A stretch of DNA of 64,000 nucleotides from positions 5,188,096 to 5,252,095 of the forward strand of contig CM001438.1 in NCBI GenBank assembly GCA_000244995.1, given 5' to 3'. The DNA comes from Burkholderiales bacterium JOSHI_001 (GTDB taxonomy: Bacteria > Pseudomonadota > Gammaproteobacteria > Burkholderiales > Burkholderiaceae_C). A program made the position numbers and the translations under genes. Position 1 is the stretch's first letter, and each line of letters begins with the position of its first letter. Shown here piece after piece: positions 51,017-60,760 of the stretch. The notes under the pieces were generated by a model. The model did not search any database, had not been told where the DNA came from, and worked only from the letters and a program-made list of their open reading frames with translations.

Positions 51017-52584
51017 GGCAGGGCGCTCCCCGCGGTGCCGGACCCGGTGCCGGCGGCGGCGTCGGGCGCCGGCCCCGGCGCGTCCAGCACCGGCAGTCGG
51101 CACTCGAAGCTGCTGCCGCCATGGCCGCGTGGGCGCAGCGTGAGTTCACTGCCGTGCGCGCGGGCGATGGCGCGGCACAGTGCCAGGCCCACCCCGGCGC
51201 CGCGGCCGGCCGGGGCCTGGGGGCCGCGCTGGAAGGCGCCGAAGATGCGTTCGCGCTGGGCCGGTGGCACGCCCGGGCCACGGTCGCGCACGGCCAGCAG
51301 CACCTGGTCGCCCAGGCGCCTCGCCAGCACTTCCACCGGCGCGTCCGAACCGCTGTACTTCAGCGCGTTGTCCACCAGGTTGTCCAGCATCTGCACCAGC
51401 AGCAGCGCGTCGCAGCGCAGCAGCGGCAGGTCGGGCTCCACGCGGGCGTGCACGCGCGCGCCGGCGTCGAGTTGGCGGGCATGGCGCAGCACGGTGCCCA
51501 CGATTTCTTCGGCCGACTCCCAGTCCAGCGGCAGCACCAGGCCAGCCGCGTCCAGCCGCGCTAGTTGCAGCGTGTTGTCCGCCATGCGGCTCAAGCGGCG
51601 CGCCTCGTCCACGATGCTGGCGGCCTGGCGCTGGCGCTGCGCGGGCGACAGGCGTTCGGCCTGGTCGTGCAGCGAGGACGCGGCGCCCATGATGGTGGCC
51701 AGCGGAGTGCGGAAGTCGTGCGCCACCGCGGCCAGCAAGGTGTTGCGCAGGGCCTGGGTCTGGGCCTGCTGGCGCACCGCGGCGGCTTCGCGCTGCACCT
51801 GGGCCCGTTCCAGCGCCTGGCCCATCTGGTCGCACAGGGCCTGAGCCTGGGCCTGCCAGGCGGCAGGCTGCGCGGCCAGGCGGTCGCCTTCGTCGCGCAG
51901 CAAGAGCGCGGCGCCCCAGGCGGCCTGGCGCCCGCGCAGCGGCAGGTACCAGTCGGGTTCGGTCTGGAAGCGACCCGTGCCGGGGCCGAAGGCGCAGCGC
52001 TGGCCCATGCAATGCCACAGGCCGGCGCGCTGGTTGGCGTCGGGCTCGCCCCACCAGCGCGCCGTGTCGGGGCCGCCAGGCACATGGGGCGCTTCGGCCA
52101 CCATCAAGCTGACGGGCAGGCCGCTCAGTTCAGACAGGGCGGCGCGCAGCAGCGGTGCCGCTTCGGTCGGGTGGTCGGTGTCGCGCAGCGCTTCGCCCAG
52201 CGCGCGTTGCTGCTCGGCGTGGCGCGCCAGGGCCTGCTGCTGGCGCACCGCCTCGCGCTGCCGCGCCACCAGCCCTGACACCACCCAGCCCACCGCCAGC
52301 ATGGCCGCCAGCAGCAGCGCGTGCTGCTGCAGGTCCACGGAGAAGGTGCCGCGCGGGGGCACGAACTGCCAGTTGAAAGCGGCCACCGACGCCGCGCAGG
52401 CCGCGGCCGACACCAGCGGCGGCAGCCACAGCCCCGACAGCGCCGCCGCCAGCACCAGCAGCAGCGCCAGGTTGGCCAGGTCCAGCCGGCCGTCCAGGCC
52501 CAGCATGGCGGCCCAGGCCAGGGCCCAGGTCAGCAGCGCGGGCCACCAGCGCGGCGGGGCCGCAAAGGACGGGTTCGGGTCCAT
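51013..52584 (-). CDS. Short KdpD-like sensor histidine kinase lacking the N-terminal KdpD/Usp domains
   Basis: 523 residues. The N-terminus has the four-helix DUF4118 membrane block of KdpD (LTWALAWAAMLGLDGRLDLA..., AAFNWQFVPPRGTFSVDLQ), then a GAF-like region and a kinase core: H-box AVAHDFRTPLATIMGAASSL, N-box MLDNLVDNALKYS, G-boxes RDRGPGVPP and GAGVGLALCRAI. E. coli KdpD is about 890 residues; the cytoplasmic KdpD and Usp domains that bind regulators are absent here. So it may sense something other than classical K+ limitation. The start at 52584 or a GTG two codons earlier is possible; no clear ribosome site. Confidence 0.85.
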   Translation of the reverse strand: MDPNPSFAAPPRWWPALLTWALAWAAMLGLDGRLDLANLALLLVLAAALSGLWLPPLVSAAACAASVAAFNWQFVPPRGTFSVDLQQHALLLAAMLAVGWVVSGLVARQREAVRQQQALARHAEQQRALGEALRDTDHPTEAAPLLRAALSELSGLPVSLMVAEAPHVPGGPDTARWWGEPDANQRAGLWHCMGQRCAFGPGTGRFQTEPDWYLPLRGRQAAWGAALLLRDEGDRLAAQPAAWQAQAQALCDQMGQALERAQVQREAAAVRQQAQTQALRNTLLAAVAHDFRTPLATIMGAASSLHDQAERLSPAQRQRQAASIVDEARRLSRMADNTLQLARLDAAGLVLPLDWESAEEIVGTVLRHARQLDAGARVHARVEPDLPLLRCDALLLVQMLDNLVDNALKYSGSDAPVEVLARRLGDQVLLAVRDRGPGVPPAQRERIFGAFQRGPQAPAGRGAGVGLALCRAIARAHGSELTLRPRGHGGSSFECRLPVLDAPGPAPDAAAGTGSGTAGSALP

Positions 52585-52655
52585 GGCCACAAGCTAGCAC
52601 GCCGGGCATCAGGATTCCATCAGCGGGGCCGGGGGCTGCGCCGCCCGGGCCCGGC

Positions 52656-53600
52656 TCAGCGGTCGAGCAGCACGCCGTCGCGCAGTTCCAGCGCGCCCTG
52701 GTCCAGCAGTTCCCGGGTGAGCGTGGCGGCCCAGTCGCGCAGGGCCGCATCGCCCGGGCCGAAGCGGCGTGCCACGGCCTGCAGCAGCGGCGTGGCTTCG
52801 GCCCAATCCAGCACCGCGTCCCAGCCCTGCTGGCGCACTTCCATGAGGTGGTACTTGACCAGCACCTTGGCCGCGTGCCGTGCGTGGCGTTGCGGAGCGT
52901 CGCGCATGCCCTTCAGACGGATGCGGGCGCGCTGCAGGGCGCCGGCCACGTCGGTGAAGGGGGCGCCGTGGCCGGGGATCACGCAGCGCGGCGCCAGCCC
53001 TTCCATCAGGTCCAGCACCGCCGCCACGTCATCGAAACCAGGTTCGCCCTCCAGTTCCGGGAACACCACGCCGAAGCCGTTCTCCCACAGCGCGTCGGCC
53101 GACACCAGCACGCCTTGCGTGCTGTCGAACAGGATGACCGAGTGCGGGTCGTGCCCCGGCGCGGCCAGCACGCACCAGTCGCGCCCCCCGGCGCGCAGCA
53201 CCTCGCCGATGGCCAGCACGCGCTGATGCGCAAAGCGGTCGCAGCGCTGCCCGGTGGCGTCGTAGGTCAGTTCGCTGGCATCCCAGTCGGCCACCGCCTG
53301 GGCCTGGCCCGGCGGCACCGCCACCGGCATGCCGAAGGCCGCCTGCAAGGCGGCGTTGCCGCCACAGTGGTCGGAGTGCAGGTGGGTGTTGACCAGCAGG
53401 GCCAAGGGCTGGCCGCCCAGGGCCTGGCGCACCAGGGCCACGGTCTGCTCGGCGTGGTTGCTGTGGCTGGCGTCGATGAGCAGGGCGCCGGGCTCGTCAG
53501 TCGCCGCATGCACCAGGATGTTGTTGGAAGACAGCCAGCCGCGCTGCAGCACGGTCAATCCGGCCAGGCTGTCCGGCGGCGGCACGGCGGGAGCCGTCAT
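52656..53600 (-). CDS. MBL-fold metallo-hydrolase
   Basis: 314 residues. The zinc motif is [13 protein letters not shown] (HxHxDH), with further ligands in [10 protein letters not shown] and [10 protein letters not shown]. The C-terminal helical part ([20 protein letters not shown]) is that of the glyoxalase II-like/LACTB2 branch. It probably hydrolyses a thioester, lactone or similar; the substrate is not clear. The start overlaps the purT stop (ATGA), so it is translated with purT. Confidence 0.88.
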   Translation of the reverse strand: MTAPAVPPPDSLAGLTVLQRGWLSSNNILVHAATDEPGALLIDASHSNHAEQTVALVRQALGGQPLALLVNTHLHSDHCGGNAALQAAFGMPVAVPPGQAQAVADWDASELTYDATGQRCDRFAHQRVLAIGEVLRAGGRDWCVLAAPGHDPHSVILFDSTQGVLVSADALWENGFGVVFPELEGEPGFDDVAAVLDLMEGLAPRCVIPGHGAPFTDVAGALQRARIRLKGMRDAPQRHARHAAKVLVKYHLMEVRQQGWDAVLDWAEATPLLQAVARRFGPGDAALRDWAATLTRELLDQGALELRDGVLLDR

Positions 53601-54808
53601 GCGGCGCGCGGCTTCACCTTGGACGCGGCCAGCTTGGCCTGCACGCGCGCCCGCTCCACGTCGCTGTCGTGCACCAAGGCCACGCCCATGCGGCGCTTGC
53701 TGAAGCTCTCGGGCTTGCCGAACAGGCGCAGTTCGCTGTTGGGCACCCGCAGCGCATCGGCCACGCCATCGAAGACGATGCCCTTGGCGTCCACGCCGCC
53801 GTACACCACCGCGCTGGCGCCGGGGCTCTTCAGCGTGGTGTCCACCGGCAGGCCCAGGATGGCGCGGGCGTGCAGCTCGAATTCGTTCTGCCACTGCGTG
53901 ATCATCGTCACCATGCCGGTGTCGTGCGGGCGCGGGCTGACCTCGCTGAACCACACCTGGTCGCCCTTCACGAACAGCTCCACGCCGAACAATCCCTGGC
54001 CGCCCAGGTCGTCGGTGATCTTCTTCGCGATGTCGCGCGAACCTTGCAGCGCGGCGGCGCTCATCGGGTGGGGTTGCCAGCTTTCCACGTAGTCGCCGCT
54101 GACCTGCACATGGCCGATGGGGTCGCAGAAGTGGGTGTGCACCTGGCCGTCGGCGCCCAGGGCCCGCACCGTGAGCAGGGTGATTTCATAGTCGAAGGCG
54201 ATGAAGCCTTCCACGATGACGCGACCGTGGCTGACACGGCCGCCGGCCATGGCGTGGTCCCAGGCCTTCTTCACGTCGGCGGGGCCGTCGATCTTGCTCT
54301 GGCCCTTGCCACTGCTGCTCATCACCGGCTTGACGATGCAGGGGTAACCGATGCCCGCGTCGATGGCCGCCTGCAGTTCTTCCAGCGAGTCACAGAACCG
54401 GTACGGGCTGGTGGGCAGGCCCAGGGTTTCCGCGGCCAGACGGCGGATGCCTTCGCGGTCCATGGTCAGGCGCGCGGCGCGGGCGGTGGGAATCACGCGC
54501 ACGGTGCCGGCGGCTTCCAGGGCCTGCAGCACCGGGGTGGCGATGGCTTCGATCTCGGGCACCACGAGATCGGGCTTCTCGGCTTCGATCAGCGCGCGCA
54601 GGGCCTCGGGGTCGCTCATGGTGATGGTGCGCGCGTGGTGCGCCACCTGCTGGCCGGGCGCGTTGTCGTAGCGGTCCACCGCGATGGTTTCCACGCCCAG
54701 GCGCTGCAGGGCGATGAGCACTTCCTTGCCCAGTTCGCCGCTGCCCAGCAGCATGACGCGGGTGGCGTGGGGGGACAAAGGGGTGCCGAGGGGCTTGTTC
54801 GTGGCCAT
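53597..54808 (-). CDS. purT: Formate-dependent phosphoribosylglycinamide formyltransferase 2
   Basis: 403 residues. An ATP-grasp enzyme: [18 protein letters not shown]-domain, [23 protein letters not shown]-binding [32 protein letters not shown] and metal-site [15 protein letters not shown]. Full length for PurT. It adds formyl from formate to GAR in purine synthesis, with ATP. It is upstream of and coupled to the MBL-fold gene. Confidence 0.96.
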   Translation of the reverse strand: MATNKPLGTPLSPHATRVMLLGSGELGKEVLIALQRLGVETIAVDRYDNAPGQQVAHHARTITMSDPEALRALIEAEKPDLVVPEIEAIATPVLQALEAAGTVRVIPTARAARLTMDREGIRRLAAETLGLPTSPYRFCDSLEELQAAIDAGIGYPCIVKPVMSSSGKGQSKIDGPADVKKAWDHAMAGGRVSHGRVIVEGFIAFDYEITLLTVRALGADGQVHTHFCDPIGHVQVSGDYVESWQPHPMSAAALQGSRDIAKKITDDLGGQGLFGVELFVKGDQVWFSEVSPRPHDTGMVTMITQWQNEFELHARAILGLPVDTTLKSPGASAVVYGGVDAKGIVFDGVADALRVPNSELRLFGKPESFSKRRMGVALVHDSDVERARVQAKLAASKVKPRAA

Positions 54809-54855
54809 GGTGGAAGCAGCAGGGAAGGTCAAAGCGCGATTGTCGCCGCCGCGGC

Positions 54856-55524
54856 CTACTTCCACGCGAAGGCCGGCTGGTCGAAGTGCGCCACCCGGGT
54901 GGTCCGGCCCAGCAGGCAGAGCTCGCGGAACTGGTACATCACCGCCGCGGTGGGCGCGGCGATCCAGCTGTGGGCCACCGGCATGCGCAGCACCGGGTGC
55001 GGGCCGTGCGGCGTGGTGTTCAGCATCGGCGCGTCCTGGCGCAGCAACTCGGTGGCCGGGATGCGGTGGATGCTGGCCACTTCGTCCGGGTTGGGTTGCA
55101 GGTCCCGTGCCGCGCCGCCCCACAGCACCACCGGGGTGATGACAAATCCCGAGCGCGTGGCGTAGTCGTCCAGCCGGCCCATCACCGCACCGGCGTCCAG
55201 CACCAGGCCCACCTCTTCCTGCAGTTCACGCAATGCGGCGGCCTCGGCGCTTTCGCCTTCGTCCATGCGGCCACCGGGCAGAGCCCATTGGCCGGCATGG
55301 TTCTTCAGCCGCAGCGAACGCCGCGTGAGCAGCAACGCGGGTGCGCTGCTCCAGGCGTCGTGCCGCGGCAGCCCGTCCAGGTCGGCGCCATGGCCGGCTT
55401 CGGTCACCACCACCGCCACCGCGGCGCGGCGCGCGCCGGGGGGCGCCAGCGGCTGCAGCGCCAGCGTGGCCAGGCGTTGGGACCACTGCGCACGCAGCGC
55501 GTCGGAGGGGGTGCCAGGCGTCAT
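54856..55524 (-). CDS. Nudix hydrolase, CoA pyrophosphatase-like
   Basis: 222 residues from the ATG at 55524 (MTPGTP); an ATG shortly upstream is possible. The Nudix box [24 protein letters not shown] is complete when read as Gx5Ex7REUxEExGU. Upstream of it are [20 protein letters not shown], and downstream [10 protein letters not shown], in line with the CoA diphosphatase branch of YeaB/NudL. It cleaves nucleoside diphosphate derivatives with Mg2+ or Mn2+. The gene precedes purT with a 47-base gap. Confidence 0.88.
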   Translation of the reverse strand: MTPGTPSDALRAQWSQRLATLALQPLAPPGARRAAVAVVVTEAGHGADLDGLPRHDAWSSAPALLLTRRSLRLKNHAGQWALPGGRMDEGESAEAAALRELQEEVGLVLDAGAVMGRLDDYATRSGFVITPVVLWGGAARDLQPNPDEVASIHRIPATELLRQDAPMLNTTPHGPHPVLRMPVAHSWIAAPTAAVMYQFRELCLLGRTTRVAHFDQPAFAWK

Positions 55525-55598
55525 GCCGCGCAGCATACGCACAAGCCCGCCGCCCGCGTGTCGCCCAGGGGATGCGGTTTTTGGGCGATGATGGCGGC

Positions 55599-55952
55599 AT
55601 GAAGTCCCAACTCGCCGCCCTGTTGTTGATCCTGCACGGGGTGGTGGGTGCCGCCGAAGAAACCTGGGCCGTGGTGGGCCAGCAAGGCCTGGTGCGGCAG
55701 GTCATCGTGCCCACGGATCTGGCCAAGGACAGTGGGGCCTACCAGCGCCAGATCGGCCTGCTGTGCGGCGGCAGCGACCGCACCTGCTTCCTGAACTTCT
55801 ACACCAACAGCAGCGGCGCCGCCCTGGCCGTGCCCCTGCCCGACGCCATCGCCAACGAGCCCACCGCGGTGTACCGCCGATCCAACAAGCAGCAGGGTGA
55901 GTTCTTCCGCTTCAGCTGCCGGCTGCAGTTGGACCTGCAGAACTGCTTCTGA
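55599..55952 (+). CDS. Small secreted protein with four cysteines, unknown function
   Basis: 117 residues. The signal peptide MKSQLAALLLILHGVVGA is followed by a mature part of about 99 residues with four Cys: LLCGGSDRTCFLNFYTN and FSCRLQLDLQNCF, spaced to form two disulfides in the periplasm. No family recognised. Composition and strand agree with a real gene, but it stands alone, between divergent nudix and a VOC gene. Confidence 0.6.
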   Translation: MKSQLAALLLILHGVVGAAEETWAVVGQQGLVRQVIVPTDLAKDSGAYQRQIGLLCGGSDRTCFLNFYTNSSGAALAVPLPDAIANEPTAVYRRSNKQQGEFFRFSCRLQLDLQNCF

Positions 55953-55965
55953 GCCTGGGGCCCAG

Positions 55966-55985
55966 GCGGGCGCCAGGGCGCCCGC
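55966..55985 (+). terminator. GC-rich hairpin after the small secreted protein gene
   Basis: GCGGGCGCC pairs perfectly with GGCGCCCGC around a 2-base loop, 14 bases after the stop. No T-run follows, so it is a weak candidate terminator. Confidence 0.35.
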
Positions 55986-56065
55986 GTGAGGCATTTCACA
56001 CCCGGCACCCTGCCCATGCCCAGGCCGGGCCTTCAGGCCGCTGCCGGCATCGCCGACAACCCGGC

Positions 56066-56563
56066 ATGAGCATCCTGGGACTGCATCACAGCGCCTACCG
56101 CTGCCGCGACTCCGAGCAGACCCGCGCGTTCTACGAGGGCTTTCTCGGCCTGCCCCTGGTCAACACGCTGGAAATCCACGTCACCAAGACCGGGCGCACC
56201 ACCGACACCCTGCACACCTTCTTCGCCATGGCCGACGGTTCGTGCCTGGCCTTCTTCGAAGCGCCGGACATGCCGTTCGACTTCAAGCCGCAGCACGACT
56301 ACGACCTGCACATTGCGCTGGCGGTGGACCGCGACACGCTCGAAGCCCTGCGGGACAAAGGCCGTTCGCTGGGCATGGAGACGCGCGGCATCGTCGACCA
56401 CGGCCTCTTCGATTCGCTCTACTTCCGCGACCCCAACGGCTATGTGATCGAGCTGGCCTGCCCGCGAGAAGGCCAGGACGAGGCCATGGACCCATCGCGC
56501 AACCAGGCCCGCGCCAAGCTCGACCGGTGGACCGCGGCCCGGCGCAGCCCGGCCGGAAGCTGA
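56066..56563 (+). CDS. VOC-family (glyoxalase/dioxygenase fold) protein
   Basis: 165 residues. Paired beta-alpha-beta-beta-beta modules with metal ligands in LHHSAYRCRD (His about 7-8), DLHIALAVD (His about 76) and the terminal Glu in YFRDPNGYVIELACP. This is the two-His-one-Glu pattern of vicinal oxygen chelate enzymes such as glyoxalase I or extradiol dioxygenases; the substrate is unknown. The stop is about 10 bases from the GGDEF-EAL gene. Confidence 0.88.
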   Translation: MSILGLHHSAYRCRDSEQTRAFYEGFLGLPLVNTLEIHVTKTGRTTDTLHTFFAMADGSCLAFFEAPDMPFDFKPQHDYDLHIALAVDRDTLEALRDKGRSLGMETRGIVDHGLFDSLYFRDPNGYVIELACPREGQDEAMDPSRNQARAKLDRWTAARRSPAGS

Positions 56564-56574
56564 AGGCTCGCGGG

Positions 56575-58368
56575 GTGCCCGTGCAGTGTGTGGACCCAGC
56601 CCCGGGGATGCCGTCCGGGTCGGCCGAAACGGCCGATGCGGCCAGCACCGAAGACGCGCTGCGGGCCAGCAACGCGGCGCTGCGCAGCGAATTGGAACTG
56701 CTGCGCGACGCCCTGGAGCGCATGCCGCACGGCATGTGCGCGTTCGACGGGCAGGACCGCCTGGTGTTGGCCAACGCCCACTACCGCAAGATCTGGTGCC
56801 TGCCCGACGAGGTGGTGCGCCCCGGCGCCACGTTCCGACAGATCATGGACGCGACGCCCGGCCGCGAAACCGCGGCCAGTCGCTCACGGCCCCCACCGCC
56901 GCCCGGCAGCGAGGGCACGCGCTGGCGCGAGTGGCAACTGGACGATGGCCGCCTGATCGAGATCGTGGTGTCGCGCCGCGGCGATGGCAGCTGCGTGGCG
57001 CTGCACGAGGACGTGACCGATCAACGCCAGGCCCAGGAACGCATCAGCTTCCTGGCCCGCCACGACCTGCTGACCGGCCTGCCCAACCGCGGCGTGCTGC
57101 GCGAGGCGATCGAGCGCGCGCTGGCCGACACCCGGCGCGGCGAGGCCATGGCGCTGCTGTGCCTGGACCTGGACCGGTTCAAGCCGGTCAACGACATCTA
57201 CGGCCATGCCGCGGGCGACGCCTTGCTGAAGCAGGTGGCCCAGCGCCTGCGCGACAACGTGCGCGAAGTGGACACCGTGGCCCGCCTGGGCGGCGATGAG
57301 TTCGCAGTGGTGCAGCGCGGCGGCGAACAGCCCGCGGCGTCCTCCCGCCTGGCCCAGCGCATCATCAAGGCACTGAACCGCCCGTTCGAGGTGAAAGGCC
57401 ATGTGGTGCACATCGGCACCAGCGTGGGCATTGCGCTGGCGCCGCACGACGGAAGCGACCCGGAAACCCTGCAGCGCAACGCCGACCTGGCCTTGTACGG
57501 CGCCAAGTCGGACGGCCGCAGCACGCTGCGCTATTTCGAACCCGCGATGAACGAGCGCATCGAGGCCCGGCGCGGGCTGGAGAACGACCTGCGCCGCGCC
57601 ATCGACGAGCGGCAGTTCGTGCTGGCCTACCAGCCCCGCTTCGACCTTCAGTCGGGTGCGCTGGTCGGGGTGGAGGCGCTGCTGCGATGGCAGCACCCGC
57701 AACGCGGCCTGGTGCCGCCGGGCGACTTCATCGCGCTGGCCAAAGAGACCGGCCTCATCGTGCCCATCGGCCGCTGGGTGCTGGAACAGGCCTGCCGGGA
57801 CGCGCTGGCCTGGCCTGGCCACGTGGCCGTGGCCGTCAATGTGTCGGCGGTGCAATTCCTGCGCGGCGCGGTGCTGCCAGACCTGGCGCATGCGCTGGCC
57901 GCCACCGGGCTGCCACCGCGCCGGGTCGAGCTGGAAATCACCGAGTCCACGATGATCAAGGACGCCACGGCGGTGCGCTCCGTCCTGCACCAGGTGCGCG
58001 AGCAGGGCGTGCGGGTCGCACTGGACGACTTCGGCACCGGCTTCTCGTCGCTGAGCCACCTGCGCAGCTTCCCGTTCGACCACATCAAGATCGACCGCAG
58101 CTTCGTGCGCGACGCGCCGCAGCGGCCCGACCTGCGCGCCATCATCCGCGGCGTGGCGGCGATGGCCAGCGGGATGAACATGCAGACGACGATCGAAGGC
58201 GTGGAGACCGAGGAACAATTCCAGGCCGTGCAAGCGCTGGGCTGCGACGCCGTGCAGGGCTACCTGTTCGCCCGGCCCATGCCAGCGCAGGCCCTGGCAC
58301 AGCTGTTCAGCGGGCCGCCCGGACGTCAGGCCCTGGTGCCACGGGGTGAGGCCGCCAGCGAGCGCTGA
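56575..58368 (+). CDS. PAS-GGDEF-EAL protein (cyclic-di-GMP turnover)
   Basis: 597 residues if the GTG at 56575 is used; GTG 56581 and ATG 56608 are alternatives. A predicted coiled coil (about 20-45) is followed by a PAS-like domain (ERMPHGMCAFDGQDRLVLAN). The GGDEF domain has an intact GGDEF at about 239-243 (TVARLGGDEFAVV) and the EAL domain intact EAL at about 366 (VGVEALLRWQHP) with ELEITEST and DDFGTGFSSL. Both diguanylate cyclase and phosphodiesterase activities look possible; the RxxD inhibitory site is not evident. No membrane segment, so cytoplasmic. Confidence 0.92.
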   Translation: MPVQCVDPAPGMPSGSAETADAASTEDALRASNAALRSELELLRDALERMPHGMCAFDGQDRLVLANAHYRKIWCLPDEVVRPGATFRQIMDATPGRETAASRSRPPPPPGSEGTRWREWQLDDGRLIEIVVSRRGDGSCVALHEDVTDQRQAQERISFLARHDLLTGLPNRGVLREAIERALADTRRGEAMALLCLDLDRFKPVNDIYGHAAGDALLKQVAQRLRDNVREVDTVARLGGDEFAVVQRGGEQPAASSRLAQRIIKALNRPFEVKGHVVHIGTSVGIALAPHDGSDPETLQRNADLALYGAKSDGRSTLRYFEPAMNERIEARRGLENDLRRAIDERQFVLAYQPRFDLQSGALVGVEALLRWQHPQRGLVPPGDFIALAKETGLIVPIGRWVLEQACRDALAWPGHVAVAVNVSAVQFLRGAVLPDLAHALAATGLPPRRVELEITESTMIKDATAVRSVLHQVREQGVRVALDDFGTGFSSLSHLRSFPFDHIKIDRSFVRDAPQRPDLRAIIRGVAAMASGMNMQTTIEGVETEEQFQAVQALGCDAVQGYLFARPMPAQALAQLFSGPPGRQALVPRGEAASER

Positions 58369-58371
58369 ACG

Positions 58372-59577
58372 TCAGTTCAGGTCGCGCGCGACGGGCTCCA
58401 GCGGCCTTTGCAGCACCGCCAGCACGGCACCCAGCGCCAATGCCGCCGCGCTCAGGCCCAGGCCGGCGCGCAGGCCGCCGCCGGCGTCGGCCAGCCAGCC
58501 CACCAGCGTGGGCCCCACGATCTGCCCCGCCGCGAAGACGATGGTGAAGGCGCTGATGCCGCCGGCCCAGGCCGCCTGCGGCAGGTTGTGGCGCACCAGC
58601 GCGGTGGTGGACGCCACCACCGACAGGAACACCGCGCCGAACAAGGCGCCCGAGCCAAAGGCCACCCCGGTCTGCGGCCACAGCACGGGCAGCACGGTGG
58701 CCAGCGCCAGCAGCGCGTTCAGCAGTGCCAGGGCGCCACCGCCGCGCGCGCGCTGCAGCAGCCCGGCCCACAGGAAGGACGAGGCCATCACGCCCACCCC
58801 CAGCAGCGCGTAGAAAGCGCTGATGGTGCCGCTGCTCAGCTGCTGTTCGCGCAGCAGCGTGACGATGAAGGTCATGTAGCCGATGTAGCCCACACCGAAC
58901 ATGAAGTAGCCCGCCAGCGCCAGCGCCAGCGGCCGCAACGCCACCTGCCGGCGTTCGCCGGTGGCCACAGGCGCGCGCGGCACGGCTCGCGCGCCCGCGG
59001 CCATCACCGGCGTGGCGACCAGGGCCAGTGCGCCCAGCAGCCACCAGCCCGGCTGCCAGGCCAGGGCCGCGCCACGCGCCAGCAGCGGAGGCAGGCCCAG
59101 CGCGCAGGCCACGATGCCCAGGCCGGTGCCGCCGTAGTACAGGCCCAGCACCAGCCCGGGCTGCGCGGCATGGCTGGCCAGCCGGGCCGCCAGCAGGCCG
59201 CCGGCCACGAAGGTGGCGGCACTGCCCATGCCCACGGCCAGGCGCAGCGCGTACAAGGCGGCGTTCGTGGCCACCAGGCCGTGCAGGCCCAGCAGCAACG
59301 CGGCCGCCAGGCTGCCTGTCACCAGCGTGCGCCCGGCACCCCAGCGCGCCATGGCGCGCGGCATGGCCAGCGCGCCCAGCAGGTAGCCCAGCGCGTTGAC
59401 GGTGTTCATGGCCCCGGCCACGGTGTAGCTCCAGCCCAGGTCCGAGCGCATGGGCGGCAGCATCAGCGCATAGGAAAAACGCGCCAGGCCCAGCGACACC
59501 GCCGCGCCCAGGGCCAACGCCGCCGCAGCGCGCAGGTGGGCGCTTTGGGTGGGGGCGTCGATCGGTTCCGGGGCCAT
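58372..59577 (-). CDS. MFS transporter, YbfB/YjiJ family
   Basis: 401 residues, about 12 membrane helices. The N-terminal block AVSLGLARFSYALMLPPMRS and DLGWSYTVAGAMNTVNALGY are family marks of YbfB/YjiJ transporters, and the A-motif-like RWGAGRT lies in the 2-3 loop. Substrate unknown. The start is uncertain (59577 or 59589; no clear ribosome site). It is convergent with the GGDEF-EAL gene, with a 3-base gap. Confidence 0.88.
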   Translation of the reverse strand: MAPEPIDAPTQSAHLRAAAALALGAAVSLGLARFSYALMLPPMRSDLGWSYTVAGAMNTVNALGYLLGALAMPRAMARWGAGRTLVTGSLAAALLLGLHGLVATNAALYALRLAVGMGSAATFVAGGLLAARLASHAAQPGLVLGLYYGGTGLGIVACALGLPPLLARGAALAWQPGWWLLGALALVATPVMAAGARAVPRAPVATGERRQVALRPLALALAGYFMFGVGYIGYMTFIVTLLREQQLSSGTISAFYALLGVGVMASSFLWAGLLQRARGGGALALLNALLALATVLPVLWPQTGVAFGSGALFGAVFLSVVASTTALVRHNLPQAAWAGGISAFTIVFAAGQIVGPTLVGWLADAGGGLRAGLGLSAAALALGAVLAVLQRPLEPVARDLN

Positions 59578-59639
59578 GGGCGCCAGCATAAGCACAAGCC
59601 CGCGCGGCGGCCGCGCCAAGGCCTTGGCATGATGGCCGC

Positions 59640-60743
59640 ATGCCTGCCGCCCCCAGTTTGTCGGACTTGCGCGCCCACGCGCTGGCGCGCAGCCTGTTCA
59701 GCCCCACCACGCTGCCGCGCGCGCTGGCGCGGCTGGGCTTTGTGCAGGCCGACCCGCTGCGCGCCCCGGCGCGCGCGCAGGACCTGACCCTGCGCCATCG
59801 CGTCAAGGGCTACCGCGCCGGCGACCTGGAGCGGCGCTACCCCAGGCTGGCGGTGGCCGAGGACTTCTTCGTCAACTACGGTTTCGTCACGCCCGAACTG
59901 CAGGCGCTGATGCACCCGCGCACCGCGCGCACCCCCTGGAGCCCGGCGCGCTGGCGGCAGGCCCACGCGGTGCTGGACTTCGTGCGCGAACGCGGTGCGG
60001 TGCACCCGCGCGAGGTGGACGCGCATTTCCAGCACGGCAAGGTGAAGAACTGGTTCGGCGGCTCGTCCAACGCCAGCACCGAGCTGCTGGACGGCATGCA
60101 CTACCGCGGCCTGCTGCGGGTGGCACGGCGCGATGCGGGCGTGCGCGTCTATGCCGCGCAGCCGCCCTGGGCCGAAGCGCCCAGCCGGGCCGACGTCCAC
60201 ACCCGCATGGACGCACTGGTGGACCATGTGGTGGCCAAGTACGCCCCGCTGCCGGCCAGCGGCCTGTCGCTGCTGCTCAGCCACATGCGTGCCGCCGCGC
60301 CGCAGTGGCAGGCCGAGCGCGCAGCCGCCTTGGCGCGCGCCAAGGCCCGCTTGCCACGGGCCCGGGTGGACGGGGTGGACTGGTACTGGCCGGCCGGTGA
60401 AAACCCGGCCGCCAAACGCCACCGCGCCGCGGTCGAGGACGACACGCTGCGCCTGCTGGCGCCCTTCGACCCGGTGGTGTGGGACCGCCAGCGCTTCGAG
60501 CACTTCTGGGGCTGGGCCTACCGCTTCGAGGCCTACACGCCGGCCCCCAAGCGCCAGCGCGGCCACTACGCGCTGCCCATGCTGTGGCGCGGCCAGGTCA
60601 TCGGCTGGGGCAACCTGAGCTGGCGCGACGGGGTGCTGGACGCGCAGATCGGCCACATCAGCGGCAAGGCCCCGCGCGAAGCCGCCTACCGCCGCGCGCT
60701 GGACGCGGAGTTGGACCGCCTGCGGCTGTTCCTGGGCGGTTGA
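59640..60743 (+). CDS. Winged-helix YcaQ-family protein (interstrand-crosslink DNA glycosylase-like)
   Basis: 367 residues. Family blocks: LGFVQADPLRAPARAQDLTL at the N-terminus, HARxVDAHF-like PREVDAHFQHGKVKNWFGG, and the C-terminal run LLAPFDPVVWDRQRFEHFWG...YALPMLWRGQVIGWG. E. coli YcaQ (AlkX) unhooks DNA crosslinks, with catalytic residues in the QxD/QxQ segment; VQAD here fits. Divergent from the MFS gene. Confidence 0.85.
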   Translation: MPAAPSLSDLRAHALARSLFSPTTLPRALARLGFVQADPLRAPARAQDLTLRHRVKGYRAGDLERRYPRLAVAEDFFVNYGFVTPELQALMHPRTARTPWSPARWRQAHAVLDFVRERGAVHPREVDAHFQHGKVKNWFGGSSNASTELLDGMHYRGLLRVARRDAGVRVYAAQPPWAEAPSRADVHTRMDALVDHVVAKYAPLPASGLSLLLSHMRAAAPQWQAERAAALARAKARLPRARVDGVDWYWPAGENPAAKRHRAAVEDDTLRLLAPFDPVVWDRQRFEHFWGWAYRFEAYTPAPKRQRGHYALPMLWRGQVIGWGNLSWRDGVLDAQIGHISGKAPREAAYRRALDAELDRLRLFLGG

Positions 60744-60760
60744 GCGCAGGCCCGCGCGGC

